Positions 1 to 5,393 of a DNA stretch of 5,393 nucleotides are shown here, in pieces. The position numbers were made by a program, and so were the translations under genes. Positions within the stretch are counted from its first letter, which is position 1. Every line of letters begins with the position of its first letter. The notes beneath the pieces are model-generated. The model was not told where the DNA came from. It did no database searches and worked only from the letters and a program-made list of their open reading frames with translations. The DNA is taken from contig DAOUVF010000232.1 of assembly GCA_030667765.1 (NCBI GenBank), positions 1 through 5,393 of the forward strand, read 5' to 3'. This DNA is from Bacteroides sp. (lineage in GTDB: Bacteria; Bacteroidota; Bacteroidia; Bacteroidales; SM23-62).

Positions 1-1
1 G

Positions 2-25
2 CCTGAACAACCTGTCAGGATTTTT
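2..25 (+). terminator. Possible weak intrinsic terminator of an upstream gene
   Basis: A 5-bp stem (CCTGA at 2-6 pairing with TCAGG at 15-19) with an 8-nt loop is followed by A and then five T (21-25) and more T-rich sequence. The shape fits a weak rho-independent terminator for a gene lying to the left of the window. The stem is short and the upstream gene is not visible, so this is only a candidate. Its right arm also belongs to a recurring near-palindrome (see findings), which weakens the terminator reading. Confidence 0.3.
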
Positions 26-27
26 AA

Positions 28-35
28 TATTTTTG
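28..35 (+). promoter_or_regulatory. Candidate Bacteroidota -7 box for the doxX-oxidoreductase unit
   Basis: TATTTTTG matches the Bacteroidota -7 consensus TAnnTTTG at every fixed position and lies 35 nt before the doxX ATG, leaving a short leader. No good -33 TTG element is visible at the usual distance upstream (it would fall around positions 4-8). The match sits in T-rich DNA, where chance hits are common. Confidence 0.25.
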
Positions 36-70
36 TGTTTTCAATACTAACCTGTATTAGTCAATTCATT

Positions 71-550
71 ATGAAATATTCCAAATGGCAATTTACGGCA
101 CTTCTCCTGTTAAGGGTGCTGATCGGCTGGCATTTTCTTTACGAGGGTCTGGTTAAGTTGATCAACCCTGACTGGTCATCAATCGGTTACCTGCTTGATT
201 CCAAGTGGATCCTGTCAGGATTCTTTCATTCCCTGGCTGCAAATCCCGGCGTTCTGAATGTTGTTGATTTTCTGAATGTATGGGGATTGATCCTCGTGGG
301 ACTCGGACTCATCCTGGGAGCATTTACACGGGTATCCGCTATTGGAGGAATGGTTTTGCTGGGATTTTATTTTCTGAGCCATCCACCTCTCATGAACCTC
401 GATTATGTACTTCCATCTGAAGGCAGTTACCTCATCGTAAATAAAACCCTGATAGAACTGTTCAGTCTCTGGGTATTATGCCTGTTCCCCACAGGCAGGA
501 TCATGGGTATTGACAGGATTATTTTTGGCGCCAAGGAACAAAACAAGTAA
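71..550 (+). CDS. DoxX-family integral membrane protein
   Basis: The 159-residue protein is predicted to be an inner-membrane protein of the DoxX/DoxD-like family. Hydrophobic segments are visible at about residues 7-25, 61-83, 86-104 and 124-141, giving the four-helix layout and the usual family length. The N-terminal RVLIGWHFLYEGLVKL stretch (residues 15-30), the FLNVWGLILVGLGLILG stretch (67-83) and SEGSYLIVNKTLIEL (116-130) resemble the Bacteroidota version of the family. DoxX-type proteins are associated with quinone-linked oxidoreductases such as thiosulfate:quinone oxidoreductase, but most members have no proven function. The next gene starts 4 bp after the stop, so the two are probably co-transcribed, and this protein may be the membrane partner of that oxidoreductase (inference). 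I chose the ATG at 71. An in-frame GTG at 35 would add 12 residues but overlaps the promoter-like box. No clear ribosome binding site precedes either start, as is common in Bacteroidota. Confidence 0.85.
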   Translation: MKYSKWQFTALLLLRVLIGWHFLYEGLVKLINPDWSSIGYLLDSKWILSGFFHSLAANPGVLNVVDFLNVWGLILVGLGLILGAFTRVSAIGGMVLLGFYFLSHPPLMNLDYVLPSEGSYLIVNKTLIELFSLWVLCLFPTGRIMGIDRIIFGAKEQNK

Positions 551-554
551 AACT

Positions 555-2117
555 ATGGAAAACAATAAGCAAGGATTATTCGGCAGGATGGACCGCCGGA
601 ATATGCTGAAAGGGCTGGCTACCGTACCTTTTCTAGGAGCATTTGCCATTGGATGGTGGAGAAAAAGAAGGAAAGATCATTATCTGCAGCACTCCCTGTT
701 GAAGGAGCTTGGCATGGATGCTTCCGCTCCGGATATCCCTCCCTCCCCCTCCAGGGATAAAACCATCCGCCTGGGGATAATTGGTTACGGAGGCAGGGGC
801 GCTCACCTGATCAGGGGTGCCGGGTTTGCAAATCCTGAACTGATCCAGGCATGGAAAGAAGCAGCCCTGGTTAATCCTGACGATAAAAGATATGAGGATT
901 TCCTTGCACAGGAAGATCTGAACGTTGAGCTAAATGGCGTTTGCGATGTATATGATATACGTGCAGAAAGGGGCCTGCTGGCTTCCGGTAATACAGCCCG
1001 TGAAGGTACAGATGCCGGGGTTAAACCCAAGGCACGAAGATACAGGACCTACCAGGAACTGCTCGAGGCAGATGATATTGATGCCGTTATCATCGGCACA
1101 CCCGACCACTGGCATGCGCAGATGACCATTGATGCTGCCATGGCAGGCAAGCATGTATATGTGGAAAAAGGCATGACCCGTGTCCTTGATGAAACCTATA
1201 CCATGGTTGATGCCGTGAAGGAAAGCGGGATATGCTTTCAGCTCGGGCACCAGGGAAGGCAAACTGAAAGTTATCTGAAGGCCAGGGAAGTAGTCGAAAA
1301 AGACCTGCTGGGAAACATCAACCTCATTGAGGTATGTACCAACCGGAATACCCCAAACGGTGCATGGCAATACAAGATCGATGAGGAGGCCGGTCCACAT
1401 AACATTGACTGGGAACAATTTAGCGGCCCATATTCTGACCATCCTTTCAGCCTGGAAAGATTTTTCCGATGGAGATGCTGGTGGGATTATGGAACGGGAC
1501 TCTCCGGTGACCTCTTTACACACGAGTATGATGCCATCAACCAGATCCTTGACCTTGGCATACCGCATTCTGCAGTCTCTTCAGGCGGGATCTATCATTT
1601 CAAGGATGGCCGTGAGGTGCCCGATGTCTGGCAGGTTACCTGTGAATACCCCGAACGTGACCTTACCCTCCTGTACAGCGCCAGCCTGGCCAGCAGCCGC
1701 AACCGGGGCAAGGTTATAATGGGGCATGATGGTCACCTGGAACTTGGCAATTCCCTGACGGTATGGCCTGACAGGGATTCCACCCGGTATGCAGAAATGA
1801 TAGAGAGAGGTGTCATTGACCCGGCAAAACCTCTGTTTAATTATATTCCGGGAAAGAAAAATGTTGATGCTGTATCATCTGCAACGGAGGCTTATTTCGC
1901 GGGACGGGGACTCCTGTACACTTACCGTGGAGGCCGCAGGGTGGATACGACCCACCTGCATATCAAGGAATGGATCGATTGTATCCGTTCAGGAAACCAA
2001 CCAAGTTGCAATATTGACCAGGGATTCCAGGAAGCAATCACAGCCCAGATGGCCATCATTTCCTACCGGGAAAGCAGGAAGGTGTTCTGGGATGCGGACC
2101 TGCAAAAAATTATTTAA
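555..2117 (+). CDS. Gfo/Idh/MocA-family oxidoreductase with twin-arginine leader
   Basis: This 520-residue protein is a nicotinamide-dependent oxidoreductase, probably acting on a sugar or sugar-like polyol. The N-terminus carries a twin-arginine motif, DRRNMLKG (residues 13-20), then a hydrophobic stretch (about 21-33), indicating Tat export of a folded, cofactor-loaded enzyme. A very basic WWRKRRK patch (34-40) follows and no clear AxA cleavage site is seen, so the leader may remain as an anchor. The Rossmann fold starts at 72 with the dinucleotide-binding GYGGRG (77-82). GTPDHWHA (181-188) and VEKGMTR (203-209) follow, with Lys205 in the place of the family EKP lysine. The C-terminal domain includes WWDYGTGLSGDLFTHEYD (309-326), with His323 at the usual catalytic-region position. 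The protein is longer than typical 330-400-residue members because of the leader and the insert at about 91-165. The start at 555, 4 bp after doxX, places the RR motif correctly; an in-frame ATG at 588 would also keep it. The substrate is unknown. Gfo/Idh/MocA enzymes are known partners of DUF1080 proteins in 3-keto-glycoside metabolism, and such a gene lies nearby. Confidence 0.92.
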   Translation: MENNKQGLFGRMDRRNMLKGLATVPFLGAFAIGWWRKRRKDHYLQHSLLKELGMDASAPDIPPSPSRDKTIRLGIIGYGGRGAHLIRGAGFANPELIQAWKEAALVNPDDKRYEDFLAQEDLNVELNGVCDVYDIRAERGLLASGNTAREGTDAGVKPKARRYRTYQELLEADDIDAVIIGTPDHWHAQMTIDAAMAGKHVYVEKGMTRVLDETYTMVDAVKESGICFQLGHQGRQTESYLKAREVVEKDLLGNINLIEVCTNRNTPNGAWQYKIDEEAGPHNIDWEQFSGPYSDHPFSLERFFRWRCWWDYGTGLSGDLFTHEYDAINQILDLGIPHSAVSSGGIYHFKDGREVPDVWQVTCEYPERDLTLLYSASLASSRNRGKVIMGHDGHLELGNSLTVWPDRDSTRYAEMIERGVIDPAKPLFNYIPGKKNVDAVSSATEAYFAGRGLLYTYRGGRRVDTTHLHIKEWIDCIRSGNQPSCNIDQGFQEAITAQMAIISYRESRKVFWDADLQKII

Positions 2118-2152
2118 CTGAATATCGAAACAGTTAAATTTCATTAATTTCA
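2112..2152 (+). terminator. Inverted repeat, probable terminator of the doxX-oxidoreductase unit
   Basis: ATTTAACTG (2112-2120) and CAGTTAAAT (2131-2139) form a perfect 9-bp stem around a 10-nt loop. T-rich sequence (TTTCATTAATTT, 2139-2150) follows. The stem contains the oxidoreductase stop codon (TAA, 2115-2117). The stem is AT-rich and the T-tract is interrupted, so its strength is uncertain, but the position directly at the gene end favours transcription termination over an operator. Confidence 0.55.
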
Positions 2153-2182
2153 GGGCCGTTTGGAAATCGACTATTTTATTAG

Positions 2183-2213
2183 TTGTACAATTAATATTAT
2201 AGTAATATATTTA
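2183..2213 (+). promoter_or_regulatory. Candidate Bacteroidota-type promoter for the M23-serine hydrolase unit
   Basis: TTG at 2183-2185 is followed after 20 nt by TATATTTA (2206-2213). This fits the Bacteroidota arrangement of a -33 TTG and a -7 TAnnTTTG, apart from the last base. It lies in a strongly AT-rich stretch of the only sizeable plus-strand intergenic gap (2118-2232), after a terminator-like hairpin and about 20 nt before the M23 start, which implies a very short leader. Confidence 0.42.
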
Positions 2214-2232
2214 CCTGATCATTCCCCAGCAG

Positions 2233-3201
2233 ATGGCCCAGAAAAAATTCTATTTCAATCCTGATCACCTCTCCCTGACCCCCGCAAAGAGAAGTCTGAA
2301 AAAGAGGATCGCCATCATCTCGGTATTTATCCTTATCTGCATGGCACTTGGGACTGTCGGCTATTTCCTGACATCAGGCCTAATCCTGACACCCCGTGAA
2401 AATAACCTCTTGTCCCAGAATGAAAAATTGATCAATCTTTATCAATCCCTTAACGAAAAACTTGATGAGTACGAAGTTGCCTTATCGGAGTTAAGGACGA
2501 TGGATGATAGTATCTATCGATCTCTCATCGGTAAAGCACCCATGCCGCCTACCATCCGTAACGCTGGTACAGGTGGGCATGAACCTGTATTGAACCTGAG
2601 AGATGCTGCGTATCCCGGGACTGTCCTTAACACTGCTGAAAAAATTGAGCAGCTGGATTCACATATGAAGATGCAGATGAACTCCTTCAGGTCGGTTTTG
2701 AACGAGATGATCAGCAATAAAAACCGGCTGGTACACCTGCCCGCGATCATGCCCATTTCTAATGATAATCTGCGACGGACAGGATCAGGATTTGGAATGA
2801 GGCTCCATCCCATCCTGAACATTGTCAGGATGCACGAAGGAATTGATTTTCATGCTCCTGTCGGAACCGAGGTTTTTGCAACAGCAGATGGAGTGGTGAA
2901 GGATGTCCGGACCTCCCAAACTTTCGGGAAAGTAATCGTGATTGATCACGGTTACGGCTTAGAGACCTTCTACGCCCATCTGAGTGCTTACAATGTACGA
3001 AAAGGAGAAAAAGTGGCACGTGGTAATATGATAGGGTATGTGGGCAATACCGGACTTTCAAGGGGACCACATTTGCATTATGAAGTTCATCTTTTCAACA
3101 GGGAAGTTGACCCTGTAAATTACTTCTTCAAAGACCTGACCCCGGAAGAATATAAGGAAATCGTCCTTATCTCCCAGTCATTCGAAGAAAGCATGGATTA
3201 G
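2233..3201 (+). CDS. M23-family (LytM-type) peptidoglycan metallopeptidase, membrane-anchored
   Basis: This 322-residue protein is predicted to cut peptide cross-bridges of peptidoglycan, or to regulate another cell-wall enzyme, from the periplasmic face of the inner membrane. A basic N-terminal stretch (residues 18-25) precedes one membrane segment (about 26-48). A probable coiled-coil region follows, heptad-like and rich in Leu/Glu/Lys, at about 53-90 and 135-165. The C-terminal M23 domain spans about 180-300. All expected catalytic residues are visible: His201 and Asp205 (HEGID) and His282 (in HLH, 280-282) as zinc ligands, with His249 (YAHL) and His280 as catalytic histidines. GSGFGMRLHPI (184-194) is the typical domain entry. 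Because the active site is complete, the protein is likely an active enzyme and not a degenerate EnvC/NlpD-type activator. The ATG at 2233 has no clear ribosome binding site but places the anchor correctly. The gene ends in TAG, and the serine hydrolase begins 6 bp later in the same frame. Confidence 0.93.
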   Translation: MAQKKFYFNPDHLSLTPAKRSLKKRIAIISVFILICMALGTVGYFLTSGLILTPRENNLLSQNEKLINLYQSLNEKLDEYEVALSELRTMDDSIYRSLIGKAPMPPTIRNAGTGGHEPVLNLRDAAYPGTVLNTAEKIEQLDSHMKMQMNSFRSVLNEMISNKNRLVHLPAIMPISNDNLRRTGSGFGMRLHPILNIVRMHEGIDFHAPVGTEVFATADGVVKDVRTSQTFGKVIVIDHGYGLETFYAHLSAYNVRKGEKVARGNMIGYVGNTGLSRGPHLHYEVHLFNREVDPVNYFFKDLTPEEYKEIVLISQSFEESMD

Positions 3202-3207
3202 ACAGGA

Positions 3208-4410
3208 ATGAAGATCATGATCCTTGCCCTGTCAGGAATAGCATTTATCCTGATCATTTTTTTCAGCCCGGGGCACAGGACTGAATCAGATCCCCCTGCT
3301 GATTTCACCATCCAATCAGAAGCAATCAGGGTAGATTCCCTGCCCATCCAGAAAACCATCCGCAAATTTGACATGTTCCTGAGAGACAGCCTTCACAGCA
3401 CAGGATGCATCGGGGCAGCAGTATGCATTTTCCACCATGATGAAATTGTCTACACACTCACACATGGAGTGAAACGTGCCGGCACAGAAGATTCTGTCGA
3501 CCGCCATACGGTATTTCGCCTCGCATCCGTATCCAAAGGTTTTGCAGGAGTACTGGCTGCCATCCTGCAGGAGGAGGGAATAATATCCATGGATGACAGG
3601 ATCATTGAATACCTCCCGGACTTCCGGCTCAAAGACTCAATAAATACCCACGACCTGGCTATCCGGCATGTTTTAAACCATACATCGGGACTGGTACCGC
3701 ATGCTTATGATAACCTGGCTGAAGATGGTAAAACCATCAGGGAAATCATTCCGGAACTTGCCACCGTGGATATTGCTGGTATCCCGGGTCAATATTACGG
3801 GTATCAGAATGTTATTTTCAGTCTCATAGATACTCTGGCAGTACTGAAAACCAACAGGGACTACAGTGAACTGGTATACAGGAAAATTTTCAGGCCCCTC
3901 GGTATGAAAGATGCATCGACGGGATACAGGGGACTCGTATGGAACCACAACGTGGCATTCCCCCATGACAGGATAAACGGTGAATACCATCCCCGTCCGC
4001 TGAATACAGGATACTATAATCTTTTGCCGGCCGCTGGTGTGAATGCGAGCATAGATGATATGGGAAAATGGCTGGCAGCATTATTGGGATTTATGCCAAA
4101 AAAACTTGATACGGCTGTTATCAACCTTATTACCACACCACAGGTGTACACACCCCTGAAACGTAATTATACAAGATATTGGGATCCTATCGAGGCCAGG
4201 TATTACAGCTTTGGATGGAGGATCTTTGATTACAAGGGGAAACGGATCCTTTATCATGGAGGGTATGTCAGGGGATACCGTGCCGAAATAGCATTTTGTC
4301 CTGAAGAAAACACAGGGATTGCATTCCTGCTTAACTCACCGAACCGGCTGGCTTCACAGGTTGTTCCGGCATTTTTCAATATGTACCTGGAAGCGCAGGC
4401 TCTCCCCTGA
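3208..4410 (+). CDS. Serine hydrolase of the beta-lactamase / PBP-like family (class C fold)
   Basis: This 400-residue protein belongs to the penicillin-binding-protein/class C beta-lactamase superfamily, which includes D-aminopeptidases, DD-peptidases and esterases. A hydrophobic N-terminal segment (about residues 3-20) acts as a signal or anchor. There is no lipobox Cys, and a short linker runs to about 50. Active-site motifs are all present: SVSK (S-x-x-K, Ser107 nucleophile and Lys110), YQN (Y-x-N, Tyr199) and HGG (350-352) in place of KTG. The NHTSGL signature (157-162) and IFRPLGMKDA (227-236) are typical of the family. The substrate cannot be read from the sequence. The position 6 bp after an M23 peptidase suggests work on peptidoglycan peptides, but esterase activity is equally possible. 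Start choice: ATG 3208 has AGGA directly abutting it. An in-frame ATG at 3217 has the same AGGA (3204-3207) at a better 9-nt spacing and would lose only three residues. True beta-lactamase activity is unlikely to be its main role. Confidence 0.9.
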   Translation: MKIMILALSGIAFILIIFFSPGHRTESDPPADFTIQSEAIRVDSLPIQKTIRKFDMFLRDSLHSTGCIGAAVCIFHHDEIVYTLTHGVKRAGTEDSVDRHTVFRLASVSKGFAGVLAAILQEEGIISMDDRIIEYLPDFRLKDSINTHDLAIRHVLNHTSGLVPHAYDNLAEDGKTIREIIPELATVDIAGIPGQYYGYQNVIFSLIDTLAVLKTNRDYSELVYRKIFRPLGMKDASTGYRGLVWNHNVAFPHDRINGEYHPRPLNTGYYNLLPAAGVNASIDDMGKWLAALLGFMPKKLDTAVINLITTPQVYTPLKRNYTRYWDPIEARYYSFGWRIFDYKGKRILYHGGYVRGYRAEIAFCPEENTGIAFLLNSPNRLASQVVPAFFNMYLEAQALP

Positions 4411-4416
4411 TCAGCG

Positions 4417-5148
4417 TCAAAGCTCCCGCAACCAGATATTCCTGAAGCTCACCGGATTACTATGATCCTGCAAAAAGAAGGGTTGTTTCAGTGGATGGGC
4501 CTTGTATGCTGGCAATCCCACGTTTTCAGTAGTACCCAGGATGACAGCATGATTCTGTAACAGGACCCCGTTGTGCAAAACCGTAACGGTGGCCGGTGAA
4601 AACAGGGAACCATCCTCTTTGAACCTTGGGGCCACAAAAATTATATCATAGGTCTGCCATTCCCCCGGAGGCCTGCAGGCATTTGCCAGCGGGATATGCT
4701 GTTTGTAGACCGCACCTGTCTGTCCGGTTACATAGGTTGTATTTTCATAGCAATCCAGTATCTGTACCTCGTAACGGCCCTGGAGGTATACCCCGCTGTT
4801 GCCACGGTCCTGCCCCTCCCCTTCAATTTCTGCCGGAGCTCTCCATTCAAGATGCAGCTATATGTCGCCAAATGCCTGTTTAGTTTGTATTACCCCCGTC
4901 CCCTTCACAACGGTCATTACGCCGTCTTCCAGTTTCCACCCAACAGGTTCTCCGGTCGGTTTTACCCACTGGTCCATGTCTGAGCCATCAAATAGTACGA
5001 TGGCATCTGAAGGCGGGGCTGCACCATTACCGGGTGTAACAACCGGAGGTACGGGTTCCCATACCTCGGTGAGCTCGGGATGCCACTCCTGTGCAAGCAT
5101 TCCCAATGAGAATAACATGGCCAGAACGTGCAAAAAGATTTTCTTCAT
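4417..5148 (-). pseudogene. DUF1080 (3-keto-disaccharide hydrolase family) secreted protein, interrupted by one in-frame amber codon
   Basis: Read from the ATG at 5148, this frame encodes a complete DUF1080-family protein of 243 codons, broken only by TAG at codon 97 (4858-4860). Residues 1-19 are a signal peptide (MKK, hydrophobic core, probable cleavage after MLA before Gln20). A Pro-rich linker follows (about 30-47), then the jellyroll-like DUF1080 domain. Recognisable pieces before the stop are LFDGSDMDQW (52-61) and GWKLEDGVMTVV (70-81). After it come LHLEWRAPAE, NSGVYLQGRYEVQ, PPGEWQTYD, APRFKEDGS and LQDHSNPVSFRNIWLREL at the C-terminus. Both halves are in the same frame, so no frameshift is involved. 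Family members act on 3-keto-glycosides in pathways that also use Gfo/Idh/MocA oxidoreductases. As written, translation gives a 96-residue fragment lacking most of the domain. The first ATG or GTG restart after the stop is the GTG at 4635, giving 72 residues. The gene may be a recent pseudogene, a base-call error, or read through. It converges on the serine hydrolase with a 6-bp gap. Confidence 0.88.
4858..4860 (-). other. In-frame amber (TAG) codon within the DUF1080 gene
   Basis: The codon lies between AFGDI and LHLEWRAP, where DUF1080 relatives commonly read FGD-x-Q-L-H-x-E-W, so Gln (CAG) is the likely ancestral codon and one C-to-T change would explain it. The flanking sequence is in frame and well conserved on both sides. 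Confidence 0.9.
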
Positions 5149-5158
5149 AATTGTAATA

Positions 5159-5180
5159 TTTATTAATGGTTTATTAATGG
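5159..5180. repeat. Perfect 11-bp tandem direct repeat before the DUF1080 gene
   Basis: TTTATTAATGG occurs at 5159-5169 and again at 5170-5180 with no gap. The repeat fills most of the 34-bp space between the stop of the upstream membrane-protein gene (5183-5185) and the DUF1080 ATG (5148). Each unit contains the palindrome ATTAAT, and the period is about one helical turn. It could be a regulator site, an AU-rich translation-enhancing leader, or a simple slippage duplication. Confidence 0.6.
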
Positions 5181-5182
5181 TA

Positions 5183-5393
5183 TCAGGACTTATAGCCGGT
5201 ATCCAGGGTGTCCCATTCCTTCCCTCCTTTTTTGACAAAGATGATCAGGAATATCGGATAACCGCAATAAAACACGGCATTGAGAATCATTCCGAGGACA
5301 ACCAGCACAGCTAACAGGTTTTTCGGAAATAATTCCATGGTATTCAGCAGAGGAACAACTTCTACCTGCATAAGCACCATATAAACCACATAC
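5183..5393 (-). CDS. C-terminal part of an unrecognised membrane protein (runs off the window)
   Basis: An open frame enters from the right edge and ends at TGA (5183-5185), giving about 69 visible residues. A hydrophobic stretch of roughly 28 residues (LLAVLVVLGMILNAV followed by FYCGYPIFLIIFV) is long enough for one long or two short membrane segments. A Lys/Gly-rich tail follows and ends in WDTLDTGYKS. The residues before it (YVVYMVLMQVEVV) are also hydrophobic and could be the end of another helix. No start codon can be assigned: in-frame GTG and ATG codons lie near the edge, but the frame is still open there. I do not recognise the family. The gene lies 34 bp upstream of the DUF1080 gene on the same strand, so the two may be co-transcribed. 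Confidence 0.6.
   Translation of the reverse strand, partial: YVVYMVLMQVEVVPLLNTMELFPKNLLAVLVVLGMILNAVFYCGYPIFLIIFVKKGGKEWDTLDTGYKS

Noticed and set aside
35..70. GTG at 35 as the doxX start
   Set aside because: It would put the start within the promoter-like TATTTTTG box and add residues that do not resemble the family N-terminus. The ATG at 71 gives the usual length.
930..1568. Long minus-strand open frame opposite the oxidoreductase gene
   Set aside because: It lies wholly antisense to a strongly conserved gene, its translation shows no recognisable domain, and it is explained by the codon pattern of the real gene.
4636..4860. Frameshift as the cause of the split DUF1080 gene
   Set aside because: The segments on both sides of the stop and the intervening codons read in one frame (codon boundaries match from 5148 to 4417), so only a nonsense codon is involved.
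3199..4860. Genome-wide reassignment of TAG to Gln, or pyrrolysine insertion
   Set aside because: The M23 gene stops at TAG right after its domain ends, and the next gene has its own start and signal segment, so TAG behaves as a stop here. No Pyl genes or suppressor tRNA are visible, and DUF1080 has no known need for pyrrolysine.
4799..5314. Plus-strand open frame of 171 codons over the DUF1080 gene
   Set aside because: It is antisense to the signal peptide and first half of the DUF1080 protein and to the end of the neighbouring gene. Its Ser/Pro-rich translation looks like a shadow, not a protein.
1..5393. tRNA, rRNA, CRISPR array, insertion sequence or riboswitch
   Set aside because: No cloverleaf, spaced repeat array, transposase motif, terminal inverted repeats or recognisable riboswitch core was seen on either strand. 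Intergenic gaps are all under about 120 bases.

Overview
The window looks like chromosomal DNA from a free-living or gut/sediment member of the Bacteroidota, probably Bacteroidales/Marinilabiliales-like. The grounds are the gene families present (a Tat-type Gfo/Idh/MocA oxidoreductase paired with DoxX, a membrane-anchored M23 peptidase, a DUF1080 secreted protein), the near absence of Shine-Dalgarno sequences before the starts, and AT-rich promoter-like elements resembling the Bacteroidota TAnnTTTG type. The species assignment is inference; no rRNA or tRNA is present to test it.

Layout. 1-70: short leader with a weak hairpin plus T-tract and a TAnnTTTG-like box. 71-550 (+): DoxX-family membrane protein. 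555-2117 (+): Gfo/Idh/MocA oxidoreductase with a twin-arginine leader, 4 bp after doxX and so probably co-transcribed. 2112-2152: a strong AT-rich inverted repeat that probably ends this two-gene unit. 2183-2213: candidate promoter. 2233-3201 (+): M23 (LytM-type) peptidase with one membrane anchor. 3208-4410 (+): serine hydrolase of the beta-lactamase/PBP-like family, 6 bp after and in the same frame as the M23 gene. 4417-5148 (-): a full-length DUF1080 (3-keto-disaccharide hydrolase family) reading frame, convergent with the serine hydrolase and broken by a single in-frame amber codon at 4858-4860. 5159-5180: a perfect 11-bp tandem repeat in the 34-bp gap before it. 5183-5393 (-): the C-terminal part of an unrecognised membrane protein running off the window.

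How the genes may work together. There are two themes. First, sugar oxidation in the cell envelope: Gfo/Idh/MocA enzymes oxidise sugar hydroxyls with a nicotinamide cofactor, DUF1080 proteins act on 3-keto-glycosides, and DoxX-type membrane proteins are linked to quinone-coupled oxidoreductases. A periplasmic 3-keto-glycoside route is therefore a reasonable but untested reading. Second, cell-wall remodelling: the M23 peptidase and the serine hydrolase form a tight pair, both with an N-terminal membrane segment.

The most distinctive observation is the single amber codon in an otherwise intact DUF1080 frame. It may be a recent pseudogene, a base error in the sequence, or a readthrough site. Wholesale TAG reassignment is unlikely, because the M23 gene ends at a TAG exactly where its domain ends.
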